A stretch of DNA of 34,660 bases from Comamonadaceae bacterium. GTDB taxonomy: Bacteria > Pseudomonadota > Gammaproteobacteria > Burkholderiales > Burkholderiaceae_C. A program made the position numbers and the translations under genes. Below the pieces are notes generated by a model. It saw only the letters and a list, made by a program, of their open reading frames with translations. It did not search any database and was not told the DNA's origin. Below are positions 23,014-30,372 of this stretch, piece after piece. The stretch spans positions 1 to 34,660 of the forward strand of contig CANFJF010000040.1 of NCBI GenBank assembly GCA_947447355.1, written 5' to 3'. Position 1 is the first letter of the stretch. Each line of letters starts with the position of its first letter.

Positions 23014-23538
23014 ATGCCACTGCCTCCAAGTTCAGCGCCAGGACCGAACAATTTCAAAGAATTGTTTTCGTTCCGATTGAATGTCCTGACCCATCGCATG
23101 AGTCAATTGGCCGCGTTGGTCAATCAAGCAGCCTTCGACCTTGATCCACGCGAGTGGCGCATCCTGGGTTTACTGGGGACGACCGCCCCTTTGTCACTGC
23201 AAGCACTCGCCAATGAGGTCGCTGTCGACAAGAGTCAAGCCAGTCGAATCGTGACCGGTCTGATTGAGCGGGGATTTTTGCAACGCGATGCGAACGACGC
23301 GGATGGCCGGTCGATCCATTTGTCGTTGACGGCCAAGGGGAAAAATCTTTACCGAAAGGTCTTTCCGCAAGCCGTGCAGCGCAACGAAACCTTGTTGTCG
23401 GTCCTGAACGCCAAAGAGCGCAAGGTCTTTGAAGAAGCCGTGGAGAAACTGTCAGCCAAAGCCGTTGACATGCTGACGACTGCACACCGGCAAACCATGA
23501 CGATCAAAAAATCAAAAAAACCAAAGACTGACCAATGA
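23014..23538 (+). CDS. MarR-family transcriptional regulator
   Basis: A protein of about 174 residues from the ATG at 23014 (MPLPPSSAPG); a longer in-frame reading would overlap the lyase gene and look unlike a protein. The winged-helix core is clear: FRLNVLTHRMSQLAALVNQA, LDPREWRILGLLG, LSLQALANEVAVDKSQASRI (recognition helix), RGFLQRDANDADGRSIHLSL (the wing with DxRS/DGR) and a C-terminal dimerisation helix ending in a Lys-rich tail. MarR proteins usually repress and are released by a small ligand or acyl-CoA thioester, as in ferulate and benzoate regulators. Being inside the operon and overlapping the next gene by four bases, it most likely autoregulates the whole unit from the 13709 promoter. 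Confidence 0.9.
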   Translation: MPLPPSSAPGPNNFKELFSFRLNVLTHRMSQLAALVNQAAFDLDPREWRILGLLGTTAPLSLQALANEVAVDKSQASRIVTGLIERGFLQRDANDADGRSIHLSLTAKGKNLYRKVFPQAVQRNETLLSVLNAKERKVFEEAVEKLSAKAVDMLTTAHRQTMTIKKSKKPKTDQ

Positions 23539-24260
23539 CTGAGAAAAAATTAACCGGAAAAATAGCGCGCGAACGCATTCAGAAAATGAGCGTCCCACGG
23601 CCTGCCCCCGACTTGTTGGAAGGCTTTCGCAGTTTGGGCGATGCGTCCGGCATTTTGTCGGATGTGATGGACCAGTTGGGCATCACGGGCGTGATCGGTG
23701 CCAGCACCTTGAAACCCACCATGCCGTCCAAATGCATGGTTGGCGTGGCGCTCACCGTGCGCAATATGGTCCAGCGTGAACATGTCTACGAAACCGCCAA
23801 GACCAAGGTGAACCGCATGGCCGAGTTTGAAGCGCACAACCTCGCTCAAGCCGACGATGTGATTGTCATTCAAGGCGTACGGGGCATCTCCAACATGGGC
23901 GGTATTTCTGCCCACACAGGCAAGCGGCAAGGCGAAGTGGGCGCTATCGTCTCCGGAGGCATTCGCGATGTGAGTCATTCCCGATCCGTGGATTACCCGA
24001 TATGGTCAACGGAGGTCACGCCACTCACTGGCAAATGGCGAATTGAAACCGTCGAAATCAATGGCGATGTCGAGATTGAAGGTGTCAGAGTCGCTTGCGG
24101 CGACCTTGTGCTGGCCGACAGCACCGGCGTGTGCTTTATTCCGATGGCGCGCGCTGCGGAGGTCCTGAAGCTGGCGAAAGAGGTTCACGCAGCGGAGGAA
24201 CGCAAGTGCCGGGTGATTGACAACGGAACCCCTGTTGCTGATTTACCAACGAACGCCTGA
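23535..24260 (+). CDS. RraA/HMG-aldolase family protein (4-hydroxy-4-methyl-2-oxoglutarate/4-carboxy-4-hydroxy-2-oxoadipate aldolase-like)
   Basis: A 241-residue protein of the RraA-like superfamily: SDVMDQLGITGVIGAS near the N-terminus, KCMVGVALTVRNM, DDVIVIQGVRGISNMGG and GEVGAIVSGGIRDVSH, where Arg-Asp of GGIRD matches the substrate/metal residues of HMG/CHA aldolases. GDLVLADSTGVCFIP closes the domain. HMG aldolases cleave 4-hydroxy-4-methyl-2-oxoglutarate to two pyruvates; other members are oxaloacetate decarboxylases or RNase E regulators. It is about 30-80 residues longer than E. coli RraA, which fits the enzyme branch. The ATG overlaps the MarR stop by four bases, so it is the last gene of the run. 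A second retro-aldol enzyme in one operon supports processing of a hydroxylated, branched dicarboxylate. Confidence 0.87.
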   Translation: MTEKKLTGKIARERIQKMSVPRPAPDLLEGFRSLGDASGILSDVMDQLGITGVIGASTLKPTMPSKCMVGVALTVRNMVQREHVYETAKTKVNRMAEFEAHNLAQADDVIVIQGVRGISNMGGISAHTGKRQGEVGAIVSGGIRDVSHSRSVDYPIWSTEVTPLTGKWRIETVEINGDVEIEGVRVACGDLVLADSTGVCFIPMARAAEVLKLAKEVHAAEERKCRVIDNGTPVADLPTNA

Positions 24261-24290
24261 CGCCCACACGTCTTCCTACATGTTCTTGCG

Positions 24291-24337
24291 TCTGCGCTGA
24301 CGCAGAGGGCGCCTGACCACGACTAGATTATGGTCAG
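24291..24337. other. Two adjacent hairpins between the CoA operon and the hydrolase gene
   Basis: TCTGCG-CTGA-CGCAGA (24291-24306) is a six-pair stem with a four-base loop, followed by CTGACCA-N11-TGGTCAG (24313-24337). The first may end the upstream transcript, although no U run follows. The second ends inside the AGGAGG ribosome site (24336-24341) of the hydrolase gene, so it could limit translation or be a protein-binding palindrome. Confidence 0.45.
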
Positions 24338-24349
24338 GAGGTCTTAAGC

Positions 24350-25096
24350 ATGGGCGTAGAACTCAAGCGTGATGTGGGGGGTCACAGGCCAATGCCTGAG
24401 GTGGTGCGTACTGAGGTGCGCATTCCTTCAGGCGATGCTTGGCTTTACGGTGACTTGGCGCTACCCGTTGGTGCCCATGGATTGGTTCTGTTTGCCCATG
24501 GCAGCGGCAGTGGCCGGCACAGCGCTCGGAATCGTCAGGTCGCGCAAGCATTGCAAAACGTTGGCATGGGCACCTTGCTGTTTGATCTATTGACGGCAGC
24601 AGAGGAACAAACCGATGTTCACACCGGCGAACACCGCTTCAATATGGCACTGCTAACAAAGCGCATGCAAGACGCCACGTTGTGGGTCACTGCGCAAGCT
24701 CAATTCAAAGCAATGCCCATCGGCTACTTCGGCGCTAGCACGGGCAGTGCTGCCGCGTTGATTGTTGCAGCCCGCTTGGGCGAGCGTGTATCTGCCGTGG
24801 TCTCGCGTGGCGGTCGACCAGATCTGGCCGGGCCGGTGGTTTTAGCTGCGCTGCAAGCGCCCACGCTGCTGATTGTGGGAGGCGCTGACCACGGCGTGAT
24901 CGAACTCAACCAAGCAGCTTTGCAATTCATGCGTTGTGAAAAACAACTGTCGGTCGTGCAGCACGCAAGCCATCTTTTTGAAGAGACCGGAGCATTGGAA
25001 GAAGTCTCAGCACTGGCAGCCGGATGGTTCACAGACCATCTGCAAAAAACGGACCCTGCTCAAGCCGGCATGCGACGACAGGGGCACTCAACATAG
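24350..25096 (+). CDS. Dienelactone-hydrolase-like alpha/beta hydrolase
   Basis: A 248-residue alpha/beta hydrolase. It shows LVLFAHGSGSGRHSARN (oxyanion region), the nucleophile elbow GYFGASTGSAAAL with Ser in G-x-S-x-G, the acid region LIVGGADHGVIELN and the late His in VQHASHLFEE. It therefore keeps a complete Ser-Asp-His set. The start has a perfect AGGAGG eight bases upstream. The phosphoribosyltransferase gene follows 22 bases later. In several bacteria these two domains are adjacent or fused (for example the mycobacterial protein Rv0571c, as I recall), suggesting joint action in stress-related nucleotide or ester metabolism, but the reaction is unknown. Confidence 0.88.
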   Translation: MGVELKRDVGGHRPMPEVVRTEVRIPSGDAWLYGDLALPVGAHGLVLFAHGSGSGRHSARNRQVAQALQNVGMGTLLFDLLTAAEEQTDVHTGEHRFNMALLTKRMQDATLWVTAQAQFKAMPIGYFGASTGSAAALIVAARLGERVSAVVSRGGRPDLAGPVVLAALQAPTLLIVGGADHGVIELNQAALQFMRCEKQLSVVQHASHLFEETGALEEVSALAAGWFTDHLQKTDPAQAGMRRQGHST

Positions 25097-25118
25097 ACAC
25101 ATCGAAGGAGGTTTGGTG

Positions 25119-25820
25119 ATGATGGCACGACCTTTTTACAGTGATCGCCACGGTGCGGGACGCACGCTGGCGAAGCTTCTCAGCCGCTACAAAGACCAGC
25201 CCAATGTGCTGGTTCTGGCCTTACCGCGTGGTGGTGTGGCTGTCGCGGCTGAAGTGGCTCAGGCGCTGCATGCGCCGCTGGATGTTTGTGTGGTTCGCAA
25301 GCTCGGTTTACCGGGCCACGAAGAGTTCGCCATGGGTGCGATTGCCAGCGGTGGTGTGCAGGTGATGAACCCACTCCCAGGCATCGCCGTCGCACCGGAA
25401 GCGATTAACGTAGTCTTAGCCAAAGAGCAAAAGGAGTTACTCCGGCGCGAGCAGTTGTACCGGGCGCAAAGGCCGCCGGTCAAGATCGCCGGACGCACGG
25501 TAATTTTGGTCGATGACGGACTGGCGACGGGATCCACCATGCGCGCGGCAGCCGTATCCGTGCGTCAACAGCACCCTAATCGAGTGGTGGTGGCCGTGCC
25601 TGTAGGGGCACGCGAGAGTTGCCAAAGTTTGCGCGACGTGGCTGACGAAATTGTTTGTCCGGCCATGCCGGAACCTTTTCAAGCCCTCAGCCTCTGGTAT
25701 GACGTGATGACGCAAGCCAGCGACGACGAGGTCTGCACGCTGTTGCAAAAATCTTGGCGAGAACATGCATCCAAGATTCAATGCGCTGCGAAATCGACAG
25801 CGCATTCAGCTGAGCATTGA
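25119..25820 (+). CDS. Phosphoribosyltransferase-domain protein
   Basis: A 233-residue protein; the ATG at 25119 is fixed by AAGGAGG seven bases upstream, far better than the longer open frame. The type I PRTase fold is shown by NVLVLALPRGGVAVAAEVAQ, LDVCVVRKLGLPGHEEFAMG and the PRPP-binding loop TVILVDDGLATGSTMRAA with the two acidic residues, followed by VVVAVPVGARESCQSL. It probably binds PRPP or a nucleotide. It forms a two-gene unit with the hydrolase upstream. The C-terminal 20 residues are polar and diverged. No substrate can be assigned; members of this group are typically annotated only by domain. Confidence 0.88.
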   Translation: MMARPFYSDRHGAGRTLAKLLSRYKDQPNVLVLALPRGGVAVAAEVAQALHAPLDVCVVRKLGLPGHEEFAMGAIASGGVQVMNPLPGIAVAPEAINVVLAKEQKELLRREQLYRAQRPPVKIAGRTVILVDDGLATGSTMRAAAVSVRQQHPNRVVVAVPVGARESCQSLRDVADEIVCPAMPEPFQALSLWYDVMTQASDDEVCTLLQKSWREHASKIQCAAKSTAHSAEH

Positions 25821-26131
25821 GCGATGCCGGTCAATTCACTTTTAAAGAATTCCAAGCACAGCAAAGATGCCCGCGAGGCCTTGCGCCTGCAACGCGTGAT
25901 GGTGTGATGTATTGACCCGAAACTGAACGCCAAAGTCATTATTTTTTCATCCATCAGGCTCGGCAGTTTGATGCCATGCTGCACTAGGACCAAACCCATT
26001 CACTGGAGCCGCTTGACAAGGGCTTGGCGTGGATGGCATCGAGGCTAAGTCGGTGAAATACCGGAGGAGTCATGTCCTTCGGGCAGAAGAGTGTTCAGCC
26101 GCGATCTACCGGACTCTGTGGCATGCCCGCT
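25821..26131. other. Convergent spacer between the PRTase gene and dsbB
   Basis: About 310 bases without a gene that I can support. A short open frame starting ATGCCGGTCAATTC (25824) runs only 28 codons, and frames near 25930-26060 look weakly protein-like but are broken by stops. CCGGAGGAG before the ATG at 26072 imitates a ribosome site, but its frame runs antisense into dsbB. This may be decayed sequence. Confidence 0.4.
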
Positions 26132-26650
26132 TTAGCGCATGCGATTGTTTGCAAGCCGAAAGATCATCATCAAAGTGATCAGGCTGATCAGTATAAAAGA
26201 CAGAAAAGACCAATTGGCGATAGAAAGACCCCAAAAAGTCCAATCAACCTTGCTGCAATCGCCGCTACCCTTGAAGATCATAGGAATCACGCGCTGCAAA
26301 GGGAAGGTTTCAATCATGCCGTAGAAGTCGCGCCCACAGGAGGCAACTTCAGGCGGAAACCATTGCAGCCAACTTTGGCGGGCAGCCACAAAAGCGCCGC
26401 AACCTGCGCTGAGAACCAAGAGGCCCGAGCCACTGATCAGAACCGCACGGCCTGAAAAGATGGCGGTCAATCCGGCAAGCAGAGCCACCGTCACCAGCGC
26501 GTAACGCTGAACAATGCACATTGGACAAGGTTCGAGCCCGACAACATGCTGCAAGTACAAACCAAAAGCCAGCATCGCAACAGACACCAAGCAGACCAGT
26601 GCCAGTACCCTGCGTGGCAATGCCGTGTTTTTCGTCAAAAACATGTTCAT
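26132..26650 (-). CDS. dsbB: Disulfide bond formation protein DsbB
   Basis: A 172-residue inner-membrane protein from the ATG at 26650; a TTG at 26668 is the alternative. It has four hydrophobic helices (RRVLALVCLVSVAMLAFG; RYALVTVALLAGLTAI; GLLVLSAGCGAFVAAR; FLSFILISLITLMMIFR). The first periplasmic pair is CPMC (42-45), the second consists of the Cys in VASCGRD and that in GSGDCSKVDWTF. It reoxidises DsbA and passes electrons to quinone. Length and Cys pattern are normal for proteobacterial DsbB. It is monocistronic, convergent with the PRTase gene. The ribosome site is weak. Confidence 0.95.
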   Translation of the reverse strand: MNMFLTKNTALPRRVLALVCLVSVAMLAFGLYLQHVVGLEPCPMCIVQRYALVTVALLAGLTAIFSGRAVLISGSGLLVLSAGCGAFVAARQSWLQWFPPEVASCGRDFYGMIETFPLQRVIPMIFKGSGDCSKVDWTFWGLSIANWSFLSFILISLITLMMIFRLANNRMR

Positions 26651-26715
26651 TTGTCGCCGATGGTTCAACTGAGTCAGTTCAGCTCTTGGGAAGTTTTTGT
26701 CAGAATGACTAACTG

Positions 26716-26741
26716 AGGGACACCTGGAAAAAGGCGTCCCT
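26716..26741. terminator. Hairpin downstream of the small Cys-rich gene
   Basis: AGGGACACC (26716-26724) pairs with GGCGTCCCT (26733-26741) with one mismatch around an eight-base A-rich loop. It lies eight bases past the stop of the minus-strand 44-residue gene and upstream of dsbB. No proper U tract follows on the minus strand, so it may be a weak terminator or processing hairpin. Confidence 0.45.
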
Positions 26742-26748
26742 TAAAAGC

Positions 26749-26883
26749 TTATGCTGGCGGATTGCTGAGCAACTCGTCCAGCCCTTTGCAAGAAGGTGCG
26801 CAAACTGCTTGTGCTTTGCCCAGGACCTTGCGCGTCCCCATCATGGAGCGTGGACGATGCTTGCCGCACATGAAGCACGACAT
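26749..26883 (-). CDS. Small conserved-looking Cys-rich protein, 44 residues
   Basis: The ATG at 26883 gives MSCFMCGKHRPRSMMGTRK and ends in GLDELLSNPPA. Cys3-x2-Cys6 and a later Cys-x3-Cys pair (VCAPSCKGL) around basic residues could bind zinc or another metal. I have a sense of similar short hypothetical proteins in Comamonadaceae but cannot name a family. No clear Shine-Dalgarno precedes this ATG; an in-frame GTG at 26991 (80 residues) has AAAGG upstream, though the added part looks less protein-like. It stands alone between dsbB and yggX, with a hairpin after it. Confidence 0.55.
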   Translation of the reverse strand: MSCFMCGKHRPRSMMGTRKVLGKAQAVCAPSCKGLDELLSNPPA

Positions 26884-27348
26884 GGTCGCGCTGCCAAAGG
26901 AGGTTGTCGCCACGAAAGGCGAACCCGATACTTTAGATTTATATCGAAGACCGTCTGGAAGGACGGCCGTTTTTGTTTCAGATCTTGCCACTGGCGTTAC
27001 CTTTTTCCGGTTGGCGCATAGCGCGTTCTATGACTTGTCTCGCCTGCTTTTGAGCTATCAGCGAACATCGATCGACGAGTTGCACTGCGAATGCTTATCG
27101 GTTAGCAGGAGCAGACCGATGACGTCGTTTTTTCTTTTCTTTGAAACTTATTTTACCGCTCAAAGGAACTAGATCTTTAAGGGAGACTACTTTGCCCTTT
27201 TGAAAGACGCATAAATGGGAACAAAAGAAGAGGCGTTTCTGCTTGAAAGATAATCATGCGCTGACTCTGATCAACAGTTCACCTGTCGGCTAGATCGACT
27301 TTTCAACGGCTTTCTTTTCAACAGCTCATACCGCGAAAGACAATTTAT
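26884..27348. other. Non-coding stretch upstream of yggX with terminator-like hairpins
   Basis: No gene is supported here. CCGTC-TGGAAG-GACGG followed by CCGTTTTT (26951-26974) on the plus strand resembles a short rho-independent terminator. ATCGGT-N12-ACCGAT followed by GACGTCGTTTTTT (about 27096-27136) is a second candidate. The rest is AT-richer and probably contains promoters for yggX and for the Cys-rich gene, which I could not place. Confidence 0.35.
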
Positions 27349-27621
27349 ATGGCACGGATGGTTAACTGCATCAAACTCGGCACAGAAGCTGAAGGCTTAG
27401 ATTTCCCGCCGTATCCCGGCCCATTGGGCAAACGCATCTGGGAAGAAGTCAGCAAAGCCGCTTGGGCTGAGTGGATGAAACAGCAGACCATGCTGGTCAA
27501 TGAAAACCGACTGAACTTGGCTGATCTTCGTGCTCGTCAATACTTGGCACGACAAATGGAAAAGCACTTTTTTGGCGACGGCGCAGATGCTGTTGCGGGC
27601 TACGTCCCACCAGCCCCTTGA
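27349..27621 (+). CDS. yggX: Fe(2+)-trafficking / oxidative damage protection protein YggX
   Basis: A 90-residue protein with the complete YggX pattern: [59 protein letters not shown] and [17 protein letters not shown]. The single conserved Cys is at position 7. YggX protects Fe-S enzymes and helps iron traffic in the cytosol. Length is normal for the family. Its last 92 bases overlap, in the +1 frame, the open frame running into mnmC; the real mnmC homology begins just at the yggX stop. The start is preceded by a weak GAAAGA. Confidence 0.96.
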   Translation: MARMVNCIKLGTEAEGLDFPPYPGPLGKRIWEEVSKAAWAEWMKQQTMLVNENRLNLADLRARQYLARQMEKHFFGDGADAVAGYVPPAP

Positions 27622-29449
27622 TCTTTTGCTGACTGCACGGCAAATCTTTTTGCCAAGTTGCGGCTTGCCCGCAGCGTGGGCCGGGCAGCGGCAATGGCGG
27701 GTACTGGAGACCGGCTTTGGGCACGGCCAGAACTTTCTGCTCACTTGGCAGGCCTGGAAAACCGATCCGCAACGGCCACAACTGCTGCATGTCGTCTCGA
27801 CTGATGAAGACCCGCTCAGTGCGAAAAATCTCTTGCGCGAGGCAGCCGTGCATCCGGACTTGTTACCGCTGGCCATACAACTGTGCGAACAGTGGTACGG
27901 CTTGCTTCCTGGTTTTCACCGCTTGGTGTTTGAAGGCGGACATGTACTGCTAACGCTTGGCATTGGTGACACAAAATTATTGCTCAAAGAACAGTTTTTT
28001 GAGGCCGACACGGTTTACCTTGGCGGCCGCAACACGCCGCACAACCCAAATTTCGGGGACCCGCACACGCTGAAAGCCGTCACCCGCTATTGCCGGCGTG
28101 GCACCCGTTTGGTCTGCCCAACAGCGGCGAGCAACGTGGTCGATAGCCTCACCAAAGCTGGCTTTGAAGTGCACAAGGCGCCCGGCACAATACCCCAGGC
28201 TGCCCCTTTGGAAGCTTGTTTCAACCCGCATTGGGAACCCAAGAAAGCTGCTCAACGCAACGCACCCAAGCCCCGCACGCCTAGCCGCTGCGTCGTCATT
28301 GGTGCGGGCCTGGCAGGCGCAGCCTGTGCCGCCAGCTTGGCTAGACGCGGGTGGCAAGTGACTGTACTAGACGCCCAAGAATCTGCGGCCGGTGGTGCCT
28401 CCTCCCTTCCTGTCGGCATGTTGGCCCCACATATGTCCCCCGACGACAGCTTGTTGTCTCGCTTGTCTCGAAATGGGTTACGCGCGACGTACCAAGTGGC
28501 AAAGGAACAGCTGTTGGCCGATGTTGACTGGCAAGCCAGCGGTGTGCTGCAGCGCCGGTTTGATGGCAGTGGCGGACTGCCCATCGATTGGCCTGAAGCC
28601 GGGGAACACTGGAGTCGACTTGCGGGACCTGCTGAACTCAGCGCCCTAGAAACGGCTATCGGCAGCACAAGAGCGCCCGCTCAGAGTGACGACATTCCGG
28701 CCCTCTGGCACGCAGCTGGCGGCTGGATCAAACCGGAACGCTTGGTCCGAGCGCTGTTGAGGACGCCGGGCATCGCGGCCCGCTACGGAGCCAAAATTGC
28801 AAGCTTGAAGCGCTCAACAAGTTCCAGCCCAAACGGATCATGGCACCTGTTGGACGCTGAAGAAAACTGCGTCGCCGAAGCTGAATTGGTGGTCTTGGCA
28901 GCAGGCTTTGAAAGTGCCGGCTTAATGCCATCCGAGTGCTTCATGCTGCAGGCGATTCGCGGCCAAGTGACGTGGGGGTTGGTCACAGATGCCAGCGCCA
29001 TGCCGCCCTTTCCCGTTAACGGTCACGGTAGCTTTATTCCGGCCTTTTTAAATGACGATGGCAAGCGCAGCTGGCTGATGGGTGCAACTTTTGAGCGCGA
29101 CAACCACCATGCCGACATCCAAGAGAAAGACCAGCAAGACATCTTCAAGCGACTCCAACAACTGTTGCCGGCAACGGCCAGGGCTTTGAAATATTCGTTT
29201 GATGCAGGCGAGACCCGAGCTTGGGCCGGTGTGCGCTGCGTGTCGCCAGACAGGTTGCCCATCGTTGGCCCTTTGGACGACGCCACGCTGCCCGGTTTGT
29301 GTGTGTGCACGGCTTTGGGCTCCAGAGGCCTGAGCTTTGCCGTGCTGTGCGGTGAAGTGCTGGCCGCCTGGCTGCACGCGGAACCACTGCCAATTGAAAA
29401 ACGATTAGCGCAATCACTGCGAGCCAGTCGATATCGTTTTTCCGAATAA
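27530..29449 (+). CDS. mnmC: MnmC-type bifunctional tRNA mnm5s2U biosynthesis protein, 5' truncated and methyltransferase domain damaged
   Basis: The open frame (639 codons from a GTG inside yggX) holds an N-terminal MnmD-like methyltransferase region (about 30-240) and a C-terminal FAD oxidoreductase (about 252-639; [38 protein letters not shown], late [20 protein letters not shown]). MnmC removes the carboxymethyl group of cmnm5s2U34 and methylates the product in tRNA. The usual first 25-30 residues with the FxDxYxS motif are missing; homology begins around 27617 at the yggX stop. The SAM motif [10 protein letters not shown] is kept, but the conserved DGFxPxxNPxxW block reads [11 protein letters not shown], so the catalytic-site Asp is Gly165. 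The FAD domain looks intact. True start is uncertain (GTG 27530, ATG 27587 or TTG 27626). Confidence 0.85.
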   Translation: MLVNTWHDKWKSTFLATAQMLLRATSHQPLDLLLTARQIFLPSCGLPAAWAGQRQWRVLETGFGHGQNFLLTWQAWKTDPQRPQLLHVVSTDEDPLSAKNLLREAAVHPDLLPLAIQLCEQWYGLLPGFHRLVFEGGHVLLTLGIGDTKLLLKEQFFEADTVYLGGRNTPHNPNFGDPHTLKAVTRYCRRGTRLVCPTAASNVVDSLTKAGFEVHKAPGTIPQAAPLEACFNPHWEPKKAAQRNAPKPRTPSRCVVIGAGLAGAACAASLARRGWQVTVLDAQESAAGGASSLPVGMLAPHMSPDDSLLSRLSRNGLRATYQVAKEQLLADVDWQASGVLQRRFDGSGGLPIDWPEAGEHWSRLAGPAELSALETAIGSTRAPAQSDDIPALWHAAGGWIKPERLVRALLRTPGIAARYGAKIASLKRSTSSSPNGSWHLLDAEENCVAEAELVVLAAGFESAGLMPSECFMLQAIRGQVTWGLVTDASAMPPFPVNGHGSFIPAFLNDDGKRSWLMGATFERDNHHADIQEKDQQDIFKRLQQLLPATARALKYSFDAGETRAWAGVRCVSPDRLPIVGPLDDATLPGLCVCTALGSRGLSFAVLCGEVLAAWLHAEPLPIEKRLAQSLRASRYRFSE

Positions 29450-29450
29450 G

Positions 29451-29464
29451 CTTATGCGCATAAG
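29451..29464. repeat. 14-bp perfect palindrome after mnmC
   Basis: CTTATGCGCATAAG directly follows the mnmC stop codon and is preceded by AATAAG, which can also pair with the first arm. It could be an operator for the permease gene 55 bases downstream or part of a transcription end. There is no U tract. Confidence 0.4.
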
Positions 29465-29483
29465 TGAAGAAGAAAACTGTCGT

Positions 29484-29511
29484 TTGAATTTATATAGCGC
29501 TCTTTTATAGT
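29484..29511 (+). promoter_or_regulatory. Possible sigma-70 promoter of the TauE/SafE gene
   Basis: TTGAAT (29484-29489) and TATAGT (29506-29511) are 16 bases apart. The transcript would start almost at the ATG at 29520, giving a leaderless or near-leaderless mRNA, consistent with the absence of a Shine-Dalgarno there. Confidence 0.35.
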
Positions 29512-29519
29512 TGCGACCT

Positions 29520-30311
29520 ATGCATGATTTCGCGTTTATTTTTGCCGGCTTTGCTGTTGGACTGATCGTCGGTCTGACGGGCGTTGGCGGTGGTTCCTTG
29601 ATGACGCCGCTGTTGATTTTTGGTTTCGGTATCAAGCCGCATCTGGCCATCGGCACTGATTTGCTGTTTGCGGCTTTCACCAAAATGGGTGGCACTGTTA
29701 GCTTGGCGCGCCAACGCGTTGTGCCTTGGCGTCTTGTTGGTGCACTCAGCATGGGAAGCATTCCGGCTTCGCTGATCACGCTTTATGTCCTTCGCGAGCT
29801 GGGCCCGGCCAACCCGGCCGTGCAAAAAGTCATGACGATGATGCTGGGTATTGCCTTGTTGTTCACGGCCTTCGCCACGCTTTACAAAGCCATTCAGGGT
29901 AAAAGAATCCCCCGCGAAATTGCCGGTGAAAAACTAGAAGAAGCCACACGACCACGCCACTGGAGTCTGCCGATTTTGTTTGGCATAGTGATAGGAACTT
30001 TGGTCACACTCACCTCCGTGGGCGCCGGGGCGATTGGTGTCACAGTCCTCATGTTGCTGTACCCGCTGCTGCCTTTGCCGCGCATTGTTGCGGCTGACAT
30101 CGCTTACGCCGTGCCACTGACACTGGTGGCCGGCCTAGGCCACGCATCGCTCGGATCAGTCGACTGGCCGTTGCTTGGCAAACTGCTGGTCGGCTCACTG
30201 CCAGGCATTTGGCTAGGCTCGCAATTGGTGCACAAAACGCCAGACCGTATCATTCGATCCCTTTTATCTTTGCTGCTGGCCTACGCTGGCGCCAAACTGA
30301 TCTCGATCTGA
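29520..30311 (+). CDS. TauE/SafE-family sulfite exporter / anion permease
   Basis: A 263-residue membrane protein from the ATG at 29520; a TTG three codons earlier is also open. About eight hydrophobic segments are visible. The two TauE/SafE repeats show in FAVGLIVGLTGVGGGSLMTP with PHLAIGTDLLFAAFTKMGG, and again in IVIGTLVTLTSVGAGAIGVT with PRIVAADIAYAVPLT. The family moves sulfite, sulfonates or other anions across the inner membrane. It lies 61 bases upstream of the sulfite reductase gene on the same strand, so a role in sulfur assimilation or protection from sulfite is likely, though direction of transport is unknown. Confidence 0.9.
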   Translation: MHDFAFIFAGFAVGLIVGLTGVGGGSLMTPLLIFGFGIKPHLAIGTDLLFAAFTKMGGTVSLARQRVVPWRLVGALSMGSIPASLITLYVLRELGPANPAVQKVMTMMLGIALLFTAFATLYKAIQGKRIPREIAGEKLEEATRPRHWSLPILFGIVIGTLVTLTSVGAGAIGVTVLMLLYPLLPLPRIVAADIAYAVPLTLVAGLGHASLGSVDWPLLGKLLVGSLPGIWLGSQLVHKTPDRIIRSLLSLLLAYAGAKLISI

Positions 30312-30372
30312 ACTGCTTGAAAAACGCTCTCTGTCACCCTTTTGTGACCCTCTTTTAATTTTCAATCCGCTT

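Noticed and set aside
20391..23538. Ferulate/p-coumarate operon (CoA ligase, crotonase, MarR)
   Set aside because: No vanillin dehydrogenase is present, and the CoA transferase, lyase and RraA genes fit poorly.
25778..25999. 73-codon minus-strand frame between the PRTase gene and dsbB
   Set aside because: Overlaps the PRTase 3' end, no ribosome site and no protein-like pattern I can support.
26072..26455. 127-codon plus-strand frame with CCGGAGGAG before its ATG
   Set aside because: Good ribosome-site look-alike, but it runs antisense through dsbB and the peptide is low-complexity Lys/Gln-rich without motifs.
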